This document shows positions 1 through 8,486 of a stretch of 64,000 bases of DNA, in pieces. Location of the stretch: contig NZ_BPQR01000001.1 of assembly GCF_022179345.1 (NCBI RefSeq), forward strand, positions 62,001 to 126,000, written 5' to 3'. This stretch comes from Methylobacterium jeotgali. GTDB lineage: Bacteria; Pseudomonadota; Alphaproteobacteria; Rhizobiales; Beijerinckiaceae. The notes beneath the pieces are model-generated. The model saw only the letters and a list, made by a program, of their open reading frames with translations, was not told where the DNA came from and made no database searches. How positions within the stretch are numbered: the stretch's first letter is position 1; each line of letters begins with the position of its first letter. The translations under genes were made by a program, and so were the position numbers.

Positions 1-1
1 G

Positions 2-292
2 CAGACCGGCGGCGACACCAGCCTCGCCCGCGAGCTGCTGGACCTGTTCGCCGGCCAGTGCGGAAGCCTCGTCCCGAAGATCCTCGATCCGGCGCTGCCG
101 GCGGCCGACCGGGCGGACGCGGCCCATACCCTGCGCGGCTCGGCCGCCGGCATCGGCGCGCCGCGGGTCGCGGCCGCCTGCGAGACCCTCGAGGCCGGCC
201 TTCGCGTGACGGGAAGCGCAGCACCGGACGCGCTCGCCGTGCTGACGGCCGCGGCCGAGGCCGCCGTCGCCGAGATCGGGCGGCGCGGCTGA
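2..292 (+). CDS. Hpt (histidine phosphotransfer) domain protein, 3' fragment
   Basis: The reading frame is open from the left edge and stops at 290-292, so only the C-terminal ~96 residues are visible. The motif HTLRGSAAGIGA (His codon 125-127) matches the HxLKGxxxxxGA signature of Hpt domains, where the His accepts phosphate from a response-regulator aspartate in a phosphorelay. The Ala-rich helical text around it fits the four-helix Hpt bundle. The upstream part is missing, so this may be a stand-alone Hpt protein or the tail of a hybrid sensor kinase. The domain call is from motif and composition; the kinase partner is unknown. Confidence 0.75.
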   Translation, partial: QTGGDTSLARELLDLFAGQCGSLVPKILDPALPAADRADAAHTLRGSAAGIGAPRVAAACETLEAGLRVTGSAAPDALAVLTAAAEAAVAEIGRRG

Positions 293-489
293 GCGGTCCG
301 GCAGCGGCTGCATTTCTTTGACGCAGCGGCGCTGCCGGCCCTCGCCGCCGCGCCACAGGGAGCCCACTTGCTGCGCGCGGGGACGCGAGAACGGCGGGCG
401 CGGCCCTTGCAATCCGTGGCGGCCCCCTCCAAGCAGGCGGCGCCGCGCGGCATTCACCATTCAATCGCCGGGCGGGGCGGGAGTCATCG

Positions 490-810
490 ATGCCGAAGAT
501 CACCTTCATCGACCATGCCGGGACAGCCCGAACGGTCGAGGGCGTGGTCGGCGCGACCGTCATGGAAGCGGCGCTGCGCAACAACGTGCCCGGCATCGAC
601 GCCGAGTGCGGCGGCGCCTGCGCCTGCGCCACCTGCCACGTCTACGTCGACGCGGCGTGGATCGACCGGGTCGGCAAGGCGCAGGACATGGAGCAGGACA
701 TGCTCGACTTCGCCACCGACGTGCGCGACACCTCGCGCCTCTCCTGCCAGATCCGCATCGAGCCCGAGTATGACGGGCTGACCGTCACGACGCCCGCCCG
801 CCAGGGCTGA
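490..810 (+). CDS. 2Fe-2S ferredoxin, adrenodoxin/putidaredoxin type
   Basis: This 106-residue protein has the usual length of the vertebrate-type 2Fe-2S ferredoxins. The cluster ligands are visible as C40-x5-C46-x2-C49 with a distal C86 in the LSCQIRI context; C44 is an additional Cys typical of some bacterial members. These soluble proteins pass single electrons to cytochromes P450, to Fe-S assembly or to oxygenases. No partner reductase or P450 is adjacent, so its role cannot be narrowed. It converges with the VWA gene, with 9 bases between the two stops. The ATG is the first in frame. The family call is firm; the symbol is left open because several paralogues exist. Confidence 0.9.
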   Translation: MPKITFIDHAGTARTVEGVVGATVMEAALRNNVPGIDAECGGACACATCHVYVDAAWIDRVGKAQDMEQDMLDFATDVRDTSRLSCQIRIEPEYDGLTVTTPARQG

Positions 811-819
811 GCGCGGCGC

Positions 820-2001
820 CTACCGCATCAAGGCGCGCATCGCACCGTCGAGCCCTTCGAGCGTCAGCGGGAACATGCGGCCGCCCATGAGGCCGCGCAC
901 CATGCCGATCGACTGGGTGTAGGCCCAGTGCTGGGCCGGCACCGGGTTCAGCCAGACCGCCTTCGGGAAGTGGTCGAGGATGCGCTGGAGCCAGGCCGAG
1001 CCCGACTCCGCGTTCCAGTGCTCGACGGAGCCGCCGGCCATGGCGATCTCGTAGGGGCTCATGGAGGCGTCGCCGACGAAGACGACGCTGTAGTCCGGCG
1101 GGTAGGTGCGGATCACGTCGAGGAGCGGGATGCGCGCCTCGTGGCGCCGGGCGTTCTCCTGCCAGAGCGTCTCGTAGGGGCAGTTGTGGAAGTAGTAGTG
1201 GGCGAGGTTCTTGAACTCGCCCCGCGCCGCCGAGAATAGCTGCTCGGCGAGCATCACGTGGCCGTCCATCGAGCCGCCGACGTCGAGGAGGAGCAGCACC
1301 TTCACGGCGTTGCGCCGCTCCGGCCGCAGGCGCAGGTCGAGATAGCCCCGCGCGGCGCTTGAGCGGATCGTGCCGTCGAGATCGAGCTCCTCGGCCGCGC
1401 CGGCTCTCGCGAAGCGGCGCAGGCGCCGGAGCGCGATGCGCAGGCTGCGGGTGTCGAGCTCGCGGCCGTCGTCGAGGTCGCGGAAGTCGCGCCTGTCCCA
1501 GACCTTCACGGCGCGGAAGTTCCGGTTGCCCTCCTGACCGATGCGGATGCCCTCGGGGTTGTAGCCGTAGGCGCCGAAGGGCGAGGTGCCGCCGGTGCCG
1601 ATCCATTTCGAGCCGCCCTGGTGGCGTCCCTTCTGCTCGGCGAGGCGCTGCTTCAGGGTCTCGAACAGCCGGTCCCAGCCGAGCGCCTTCAGTTCCGCCT
1701 TCTCCTCCTCGGAGAGGTGCTTCTCAACGAGCTTGCGCAGCCACTCCTCGGGGATCGGCGTCGGGCCTTGACCCTCACCGTCGCCGAGCGTCTCGAGCCC
1801 CTTGAAGACGGTGCCGAACACCCGGTCGAAGCGGTCGAGATGGCGCTCGTTCTTCACCAGCGCCACGCGGGCGAGGTGATAGAAATCCTCGACGCGCTTG
1901 CCCGCGAGATCGCGGTCGAGGGCGCCGAGCAGCGTCAGGTACTCCCGCGGCGTGACCGGGACGCGGGCCTCGCGCAGGGCGGCGAAGAACTGGAGCAGCA
2001 T
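820..2001 (-). CDS. CoxE-type VWA domain protein, partner of a MoxR AAA ATPase
   Basis: About 393 residues. I start it at the ATG at 1999-2001 (MLLQFFAALREARVPVT), where homologous proteins begin; the 60-codon upstream extension looks non-coding. The C-terminal half holds a VWA fold with a MIDAS-like DVGGSMDGH near residue 238, followed by HYYFHNCPYETLW and FVGDASMSPYE, which are typical of this conserved alphaproteobacterial family. Such proteins pair with the MoxR-type ATPase of the kind encoded at 15663-16511 and are thought to act as a metal- or cofactor-insertion or remodelling chaperone. Here the two genes are about 13.7 kb apart on opposite strands. Family and pairing come from recalled homologues; the substrate is unknown. 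Confidence 0.85.
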   Translation of the reverse strand: MLLQFFAALREARVPVTPREYLTLLGALDRDLAGKRVEDFYHLARVALVKNERHLDRFDRVFGTVFKGLETLGDGEGQGPTPIPEEWLRKLVEKHLSEEEKAELKALGWDRLFETLKQRLAEQKGRHQGGSKWIGTGGTSPFGAYGYNPEGIRIGQEGNRNFRAVKVWDRRDFRDLDDGRELDTRSLRIALRRLRRFARAGAAEELDLDGTIRSSAARGYLDLRLRPERRNAVKVLLLLDVGGSMDGHVMLAEQLFSAARGEFKNLAHYYFHNCPYETLWQENARRHEARIPLLDVIRTYPPDYSVVFVGDASMSPYEIAMAGGSVEHWNAESGSAWLQRILDHFPKAVWLNPVPAQHWAYTQSIGMVRGLMGGRMFPLTLEGLDGAMRALMR

Positions 2002-2268
2002 CGGCGGAGATGGCCGCAGGGGACCCCGACGGTCAAGGCGCGGGGGTGGTAGGCGCCTGCGCAGTTCCCACGGAGCGGCGGGGAGGGGGTCGGAAGGGCC
2101 CCTCGGGATAAGCCGGCCGAAGCTGGGTATAAGTCCCGATTCCTGTTGATAGGCAGGGCACTCGCCTTGTTCGAGCGACATGCACTGTCATCGGAATCAA
2201 GAACAGCGTGCGCAGCTTGTCACATGCGTCTCGGGGGTAAGTGTTTCCCGAGTCGAGGGATACGCGTC

Positions 2269-2688
2269 ATGGCTATTGTCTTGCGCTCCTTGAGCGACTT
2301 CAAGCGATTTCTCGCTCAGCCGGGCGCGACGATTCAAATCGTCCGGAACACGTTCATCGAGCGTCAGCCGGAGGCCGCCCAGGTCGCCTATCGCGAGAAG
2401 GGCATGATGGAGCCGCGCACGGTGCACGCGCTCTCGAAGAAGGCCGCGATCTTCTCGCTGCGGGGCCGGCCCGACACGGTGTGGCTCTACTGGGACAAGG
2501 GCACACGGAACTGGCACTACTCGGGCGACACCGTGCGCATCCCGCTCGCGACCTCTCTCGGGCCGCCGGACGAGATCGTCTACCGCTGCACCTTCGCGCC
2601 CGGATTCGAGCCGGCGGAGCGCCCGGTGCGCGCACCCCGTCGCCGGGCCCAGGCGGACGCCCAGGGCGAGGCGCGGCACCCGGCCTGA
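2269..2688 (+). CDS. hypothetical protein, 139 aa
   Basis: I choose the ATG at 2269 because a purine-rich GAGGGA lies about 8 bases upstream; the open frame runs further left without signs of coding. The product is soluble, with no signal peptide or membrane helix. It has a compact aromatic stretch (VWLYWDKGTRNWHYSGD) and a very basic Arg/Ala C-terminus (residues ~118-139) that could be disordered or bind nucleic acid. It is divergent from the VWA gene across 267 bases that must hold both promoters, and converges on the antiporter gene. I do not recognise the family. Codon use looks like its neighbours. Confidence 0.6.
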   Translation: MAIVLRSLSDFKRFLAQPGATIQIVRNTFIERQPEAAQVAYREKGMMEPRTVHALSKKAAIFSLRGRPDTVWLYWDKGTRNWHYSGDTVRIPLATSLGPPDEIVYRCTFAPGFEPAERPVRAPRRRAQADAQGEARHPA

Positions 2689-2713
2689 AGGCTGCCGCGC
2701 GGGTTGCTTCCTC

Positions 2714-4552
2714 TCAGGCGCGTTTCGCGGCGGCCTCGTCCCTGGCGGCATCGCGGCCCGGCGGCTCCACGCCCTTGCCGACCGTGCGGCGGGCCCGGAA
2801 GACCGGCCGCTGATCGCTCTCCTTGCGCTTGAGCATGACACGGTACTCGTCCCGCCGCTCGTGGATCGAGGCGATGACGAGGCCCATCGGCACGCCGACA
2901 TCCACGAGCACCGCCTCCGACAGTTGCAGCGAGGCCTCGATGGTCTCCGGCACGGCGTCGTCCACGCCCATCTCGTAGAGCTGCGTGGCGTGCCGGGCGT
3001 CGCGGGCGCGGGCGACGATGGTGAGGTCGGGCCGCTCGGCGCGGGCCGCCTGCACCACCGCCTCGACGGCGGCCGGGTTGTCGAGGGTGACGACGAGGGC
3101 GCGGGCCGAGGCGATGTCGCAGCGGCGCAGCATCTCCGGGTTGGCGCTGTCGCCGAAATAGACCGGGTTGCCGAGGCGGCGCAGCTCCGTCACCCGCGCC
3201 GGGTCTGAATCGAGGGCGATGTAGGGGATCTTGTGGCGCGAGAGCATGTCGCCGACGAGACGGCCGACGCGCCCGTAGCCCGCGACGATCACCCGGTTCT
3301 GCTGCTTGTCCGGCGGCGGCTCGGCCCGCGCCCGCCCGAGCTGCGCGGCGGTGACGCGCCGCCCCATCCGGCGGCCGAGGGCCGCGAGCGGCGGGATCGC
3401 CACCATGGTGACGGTGGTGACGATGAGCGCCGCGGCCCCCACGGGCTCCGGCACGAGCCCCACGGCGACGGCGCCGCCGATCAGCACGAAGGCGAACTCG
3501 CCGCCGGGGCCCAGGAGCAGCGCCGCCTCCGTCGCCACGGGCCTCGGGATGCGCAGGACGGGCGCGGCGAGGATCACGATCGCGCCCTTGATGGCGAGCA
3601 GGGCGAGCGACAGGCCGAGGATCGTGGCCGGCGCCGCGACGAGCTGGGCCGGGTCGAGATTCATGCCGACCGACAGGAAGAACACGCCGAGCAGCAGGCC
3701 CTTGAACGGGTCGATCGTCGCCTCGATGGCCCGGCGATACTCGGTCTCGGCCAGCAGCAGCCCGGCGACGAAGGCGCCGAGCGTCATGGAGAGGCCGCTG
3801 GCGGCGGCCGTCAGCGCCGTGGCCACGATGGTGAGCAGGCAGGCCGCCATGAACAGCTCGGGCGAGCGGGTACGCGCGACGAGATGGAACAGCGGCCGCA
3901 GGGCGAGGCGACCGGCGACGACGATGGCGCCGATGGCGATCGCCGCTTGGCCCAGAGCCAGCACCAGCGAGGCCCCCATATGGGCGCCGTCGTTGCGGCC
4001 GAGCACGGCGATGGCGAACAGCACCGGCGCCACGGCGAGGTCCTGGAACAGGAGCACCGCGAAGCTCGCCCGGCCAGCGGGGGTGTTGAGCCGCTTCTGC
4101 TCGGCGAGCACCGGCAGCACCACGGCGGTGGAGGAGAGAGCGAGCGCCAGCCCGACGATCGCGGCGGCGGCGACCGGCACCTTCAGCCCGTAGAGGATCG
4201 CGCCGATCACTAGCGCCGAGGACAGCACCTGGATCGAGCCGAGCCCGAAGACGAGGCGCCGCAGGGTCCGCAGGCGCTCCCAGGAGAGCTCGATGCCGAT
4301 CATGAACATCAGGAAGATCACGCCGAACTCGGCGAGATGGGCGATCTCCGTGCGGTTGCCGATGGTGACAGGCGCGAGCCAGGGATGGCCGTCCGCCAGC
4401 CGCCCGAGGCCGAAGGGCCCGAGCAACGCGCCCGCGCCGATGAAGCCGAGCACCGGGCTGATCCGCAGCCGATGGAACAGCGGCACCACGATGCCGGCCG
4501 TCACCAGGAAGAGGATCGCCTCCTTGTAGGAGGCGGCATGAACCTCGGGCAT
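2714..4552 (-). CDS. CPA2-family monovalent cation:proton antiporter with RCK/TrkA-N domain (KefB/YbaL-like)
   Basis: The 612-residue protein has about 12 hydrophobic segments in its first ~385 residues (first at AILFLVTAGIVVPLFHRL), matching the Na+/H+ exchanger domain of the CPA2 family. A cytoplasmic Rossmann-type TrkA-N/RCK domain follows, with the nucleotide-binding GYGRVGRLVGD near residue 420. Members exchange K+ or Na+ for H+ across the inner membrane and are gated by NAD(H) or glutathione adducts. The C-terminal ~70 residues are charged and not obviously a TrkA-C domain. It appears monocistronic, with no KefF/KefG-like ancillary gene nearby. Which cation it carries cannot be read from sequence. 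Confidence 0.9.
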   Translation of the reverse strand: MPEVHAASYKEAILFLVTAGIVVPLFHRLRISPVLGFIGAGALLGPFGLGRLADGHPWLAPVTIGNRTEIAHLAEFGVIFLMFMIGIELSWERLRTLRRLVFGLGSIQVLSSALVIGAILYGLKVPVAAAAIVGLALALSSTAVVLPVLAEQKRLNTPAGRASFAVLLFQDLAVAPVLFAIAVLGRNDGAHMGASLVLALGQAAIAIGAIVVAGRLALRPLFHLVARTRSPELFMAACLLTIVATALTAAASGLSMTLGAFVAGLLLAETEYRRAIEATIDPFKGLLLGVFFLSVGMNLDPAQLVAAPATILGLSLALLAIKGAIVILAAPVLRIPRPVATEAALLLGPGGEFAFVLIGGAVAVGLVPEPVGAAALIVTTVTMVAIPPLAALGRRMGRRVTAAQLGRARAEPPPDKQQNRVIVAGYGRVGRLVGDMLSRHKIPYIALDSDPARVTELRRLGNPVYFGDSANPEMLRRCDIASARALVVTLDNPAAVEAVVQAARAERPDLTIVARARDARHATQLYEMGVDDAVPETIEASLQLSEAVLVDVGVPMGLVIASIHERRDEYRVMLKRKESDQRPVFRARRTVGKGVEPPGRDAARDEAAAKRA

Positions 4553-4774
4553 CGCGGTCGCGCTCGAACCTCTCGTCGACGGGTCCGGGACGCCGTGTGC
4601 AGGATGAATGCCGCCGCTCGCGCGAAAGCGCGGGGCGATGTTCGACGATGCGGATGGGGCGGCGGCCCGTGCTCCCGGCCGGCCGGGCCGGGATTCGACC
4701 CTATCATAGCGCGCCGGTTGCGCCGCGGGGAGGATTTCGGCTCCCTCACGCCTCCGACACGGCCGGAGACGGCC

Positions 4775-5695
4775 TCAGCGGCGCCGCACCGCGCCGGCGA
4801 TCTCCCGGCCGGCGATGGCGAGGAAGCGCCAGGAGCGCAGGAAGTAGCGCCGGAACAGGCGGCGCGGCGCCAGCAGGAAGCGGAAGAGCCACTCGAGGCC
4901 GATCCGCTGCATCAGGACGGGCGCCCGTGGCACGAGGCCCGCCGCCACGTTGAGCGCCTCGCCGACGGACAGCACCACCGGGCCTCCGAGGGCGGCGCCC
5001 TGGCGCGACACCCAGACCTCGGATTTCGGCGCCCCGACGCCCATGACGAGCAGCGTCGTGCCATGCTCGCGGATCCGCTGCGCCAGCGTCCGGCCGAAGG
5101 CGGCGTCGTGTTCGAAGCCGAAGGGCGGCACCGCGACGGCGACGGCGGAGGCGGGATGGCCGATCCGCGCGAGCAGCGCCCGCATCCGCGTGCCGACCTC
5201 CTCCTCGGCGACGATCAGGAAGATGCGGTCGTTCGGCGCGGGCGCAGCGGAGAGCGCCGCCGCGAGGAGATCGTGCCCGGTGATGCGCTGCGCCGCCCGC
5301 GCCCCGAGGAGCCGGGCGAGCCAGACGAGGGGCGTCCCGTCGAGGGTGCGCACGGCGGCTCCGGCATAGGCTGCCCGGAAGGCCGGATCCTGCGAGAGCA
5401 CCACCGTGTGGTCGACATTGGCGGTGGTGATCAGGCGCGGCGCGGTCGCGGGTGCCGCCGCGACGGAGCGCAGGATGGCCTCGGCCGAGTCGACCCGGAA
5501 CGCCATGCCGAACAGCGTGGCGGTCGCGGGCACCGTCGCCGCGGCCGGCTCGACCGGTGTCGCGGCCCGCGACGCGACGGCCTCCGGGCGGGACCGGTCG
5601 TCCCGCAGGAACGGGTCCGAGAGAGCGTCCAGTCGGTACAGACGGCGGGCCATCAGCGTCTCGGGCAGGATGGAGGTATCGGGAACGTCACGCAT
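4775..5695 (-). CDS. WecG/TagA/CpsF-family glycosyltransferase (GT26)
   Basis: 306 residues, membrane-associated but without clear transmembrane segments. The family motifs are present: ITTANVDHTVVL followed by RTLDGTPLVW, then LLVMGVGAPKSEVW and the C-terminal IGLEWLFRFLLAP with a basic tail that probably sits on the inner membrane. Family members add ManNAcA, ManNAc or related sugars to lipid-linked intermediates of enterobacterial common antigen, wall teichoic acid or capsule. Its start overlaps the end of the chain-length gene by 8 bases (5688-5695), so the two are translationally coupled and probably act on the same polysaccharide. The first ~70 residues are Ala/Thr-rich and poorly conserved, so the true start could be further in. 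Confidence 0.88.
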   Translation of the reverse strand: MRDVPDTSILPETLMARRLYRLDALSDPFLRDDRSRPEAVASRAATPVEPAAATVPATATLFGMAFRVDSAEAILRSVAAAPATAPRLITTANVDHTVVLSQDPAFRAAYAGAAVRTLDGTPLVWLARLLGARAAQRITGHDLLAAALSAAPAPNDRIFLIVAEEEVGTRMRALLARIGHPASAVAVAVPPFGFEHDAAFGRTLAQRIREHGTTLLVMGVGAPKSEVWVSRQGAALGGPVVLSVGEALNVAAGLVPRAPVLMQRIGLEWLFRFLLAPRRLFRRYFLRSWRFLAIAGREIAGAVRRR

Positions 5696-7172
5696 CGGCG
5701 GCCCGGAAGGCGCGGGCGGGCACCGGGATGAGCGCGCCGGTTCGTGCGGCGGCGGGCAAGCCCTCGCGCCGTCTGACGCGCCGATAGGCGAGCGCGGCGC
5801 CGGCCATCAGGCCGAGCACGAGGGCGACGGGCAGCACGACCTTGGGCGAGGGCGGCCAGCTGCGCAGGCGCGCCGGAGTCGCCTGGGAGATGACGCGCAC
5901 GTTGGTGCTGTTGAGCCGCTCCTGCTCGCTGGCCTCGCGGGAGCGCTTCAGGAACGCCTCGTAGACGCCCCGGCGCGATTCCAGGGTCCGCTCCAGCTCG
6001 CGCAGGCCGACATTGGCGCGGTCGCTCGTCGCGGTCTCGGTCTTCACCCGGTCGAGGTTGGTGCGGATGGCCGCCTCGCTCGCGGCGGCGCGGTCGTAGT
6101 CCTTCTGCGTCGTCTCGATGATCCGCTCCTTCTCCCGCTGGATCAGGCGCTGCAGGTCCTTCTGCTGGGCGTACTGCTCGGCCATCGCCGGATGGCGCGT
6201 GCCGAGGCGCGTGGCGAGCTCGGCGGTGTTGCGCGAGAGCGTCGCGAACTGCTGCCGCAGGGCTTGCATCTCCAAAGACTGGAGCATCTCGGGCAGCGCC
6301 GTGCTCGCGTCGCCGGCCTTCATGCTCCGGGCCTGATCGAGGCGCGACTTGGCCTCCGCCGTGCGGATCGAGGCCGTGACGAGCTGCTGGTTCAGGTCGC
6401 CGAGCTGCTGGTCGGTGAGGAGCCTGCCGCTGGACGCCACGAGCCGGTGGTCCTGTCGGTAGGCGATGACCCGCCGCTCGGCTTCCTCGACGTCGCCGCG
6501 CAGGGCGTTGAGCCGGCCGACGAGGGCGTCGGAGGCGCGGCGCGCCGCCTCGGTGCGGGCGGCGGCCTCCTCGCGGAAGTAGGCGTCGGCGATGGCGTTG
6601 GCGATGCGCGCGGCCTTCTCCGCCTCGCGGGACTGCACGTAGACGTCGATCACGAAGGTCCGCTCCGGCCGCCGCACCGCGAGCTTCAGGCGGAGCGCGT
6701 CGAGGGCGAGGTTGACCGGGTCGCGGCCGCCAGGGGGCGGCAGCATCCCGAGCATCGACTTCAGGCCGTTGACGACCGGGCTGTCCCATTCGGGACGCAC
6801 GAACTCGTCGTCCTGGTCGAGGCGCAGGGCGACGACGGCCCGGCGCAGCACGCTGTCCGACTGGATCACCCGCGCCTGGCTCTCGGCGAGGGAGACCCCG
6901 CTGTCGGCCTGCGGGGTGCGGGCGCTGACCTCGTTCTCGACGACCCGAAGGTCGGACGGGTCGATGAGGATCTGGACGTTCGAGGTGTAGCTCGGCGTCG
7001 CCAGGCCGAGCAGCGCCACCGCCGCGACGACGCTGACCGCGCCGCCGAGAAGGATCGTGCTGGTGCCCTGCCGAAGGCGGCGCAGCACCGTGCGCAGGTC
7101 GGGCCGGCCGGGCTCCGACGGGCGGGGCGCCGGCGGCGGATCGTTGCGAAGGGGCGTCGCGAAATCGAACAT
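5688..7172 (-). CDS. Wzz/GumC-family polysaccharide chain-length determinant
   Basis: About 494 residues from the ATG at 7170-7172, chosen because AGGGA lies 9 bases upstream; an ATG three codons earlier (7181) is also possible. The architecture is typical: a cytoplasmic N-terminus, TM1 (TSTILLGGAVSVVAAVALLG), a long periplasmic region with coiled-coil helices, and TM2 near the C-terminus (VVLPVALVLGLMAGAAL) preceded by a Pro-rich stretch. There is no C-terminal BY-kinase domain. The protein controls exopolysaccharide or capsule chain length in the inner membrane. It is coupled to the downstream WecG-type gene. The 252-base gap upstream may hold its own promoter, although the glycosyltransferases lie in the same direction. 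Confidence 0.9.
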   Translation of the reverse strand: MFDFATPLRNDPPPAPRPSEPGRPDLRTVLRRLRQGTSTILLGGAVSVVAAVALLGLATPSYTSNVQILIDPSDLRVVENEVSARTPQADSGVSLAESQARVIQSDSVLRRAVVALRLDQDDEFVRPEWDSPVVNGLKSMLGMLPPPGGRDPVNLALDALRLKLAVRRPERTFVIDVYVQSREAEKAARIANAIADAYFREEAAARTEAARRASDALVGRLNALRGDVEEAERRVIAYRQDHRLVASSGRLLTDQQLGDLNQQLVTASIRTAEAKSRLDQARSMKAGDASTALPEMLQSLEMQALRQQFATLSRNTAELATRLGTRHPAMAEQYAQQKDLQRLIQREKERIIETTQKDYDRAAASEAAIRTNLDRVKTETATSDRANVGLRELERTLESRRGVYEAFLKRSREASEQERLNSTNVRVISQATPARLRSWPPSPKVVLPVALVLGLMAGAALAYRRVRRREGLPAAARTGALIPVPARAFRAADA

Positions 7173-7424
7173 GGACACCATTCCCTGATCTGCCCGTCGC
7201 GTCCCGCGCCGGACGGATGCCTGTCGCCGGTCTGATCCGTTTCGCGCCGCTCCGTGCCGGATCGGCACAGGGCTCGGGCGGTACGGAGACCGACGGGGCA
7301 ATCTACGCAGCTGCCGTGCCGCCCGAAGGCCGACGAGCGCTCAGGCAGCGGTTGAGATAGGAGGGATTTGTGCCTGCGCCGAACGAACTTAGCGGGTAGT
7401 GTTAACGCCACTCCGGAAGGGGCA

Positions 7425-8486
7425 TCAGCGCGCGTCCCGGTCGCCGTAGACCGCCGGCCCGCGATCGAGGAACGCGAGGAACAGGGCCGTGTCGGCCTCG
7501 GCGAGACCGTTCCAGCGCGCGACGTTCGGGCGGGACAGGGCCGCCGCCCGTCCGAGCCGGCCCGAGACGGCGGCCTCGGCGACGAGACGCGCCGCGCCCG
7601 CGGGATCGCCGGGGCGGACGAACAGGCCCGAGGGGCCGAGCACCTCCGTGAAGACCTCGGCCTCGGGCGCCACCACGGGCAGGCCGCCGTGCTGGATCTC
7701 GAGAAGCGGCAGGCCGAGTCCCTCCGCCTTGGAGGTCGAGAGGAGAAGATGGGACGTCTCGGCCAGCGCCCTCAGAGCCTCGTCGCCGAGGTAGCCGTGT
7801 AGCGTCAGGAAGGGCGGCGGCGCGGCGAGATAGGGATGCTCGCCCCAGCCGACCCGGCCGACGACGTGGAGCTCGGCCGGGAACCCGGCGCGGTTCAACG
7901 CCTCGGTCAGCGCGATCGCCGCCGGGTAGTCCTTGCGCGGCTCGATGGTGCCGATGGCGAGCATCCGCAGGGGCTCGCCCGGCCGGAACGGAGCCGCCCC
8001 GGCGATGCCGCCGAGCCCGAACACGTCGGGGACGGAAGGGCGCAACGGTGCGACCAGCGCCTCGGGCCGGCAGTGGCGGCGCAGCTCGGCGGCGGTGGTC
8101 AGCGAGTTCGTGAAGAAGCGGCGGACGGTGCGCATCGCCAGGGCGAAGCTCGGCGCCATGTAGGCCCGCGCCCGGGCGTTCAGCTCGTCGCGGCGGGTCA
8201 GCAGGAACAGGTCGTGGACGTAGAGGAGCAGCCGGTCGCCCATCAGCGCGCAGGCCGGTCCCGGCGGAAACCCGGCGAAGAGGAACAGCGCGTCGCGGTC
8301 GAGGAGGCCGCGCAGGGGCAGGCCGAGCTGCTGCGTCAGGATCATGCCGGGCAGGCCGCGGCTTCGTACCGGCACGACCTCGTGGGGCGCCAGCCGCTCC
8401 GGCGAGAACAGCCCGAGCGAGACCCGCTCGATGCCGGTGACGTGGCCGCGCACATGGGTCTGGTCGACGTAGAGGCGCCGTCTCAC
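7425..8486 (-). CDS. GT-B glycosyltransferase, family 4 type
   Basis: The start is taken as the GTG at 8484-8486, which overlaps the stop of the upstream gene as GTGA and has GGAG about 9 bases upstream. The open frame continues far upstream, but that part is only a shadow of the neighbouring gene. The protein has 353 residues. The C-terminal half carries GT4 features: AIGTIEPRKDYPAAI, LHGYLGDEALRALAE and KAEGLGLPLLEIQHGGLPVVA, the last being the EX7E-like nucleotide-sugar loop. The N-terminal half (YVDQTHVRGHVTGIERV) is the acceptor-binding Rossmann domain. It probably builds the same surface polysaccharide handled by the chain-length protein downstream. Donor and acceptor are unknown. Confidence 0.88.
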   Translation of the reverse strand: MRRRLYVDQTHVRGHVTGIERVSLGLFSPERLAPHEVVPVRSRGLPGMILTQQLGLPLRGLLDRDALFLFAGFPPGPACALMGDRLLLYVHDLFLLTRRDELNARARAYMAPSFALAMRTVRRFFTNSLTTAAELRRHCRPEALVAPLRPSVPDVFGLGGIAGAAPFRPGEPLRMLAIGTIEPRKDYPAAIALTEALNRAGFPAELHVVGRVGWGEHPYLAAPPPFLTLHGYLGDEALRALAETSHLLLSTSKAEGLGLPLLEIQHGGLPVVAPEAEVFTEVLGPSGLFVRPGDPAGAARLVAEAAVSGRLGRAAALSRPNVARWNGLAEADTALFLAFLDRGPAVYGDRDAR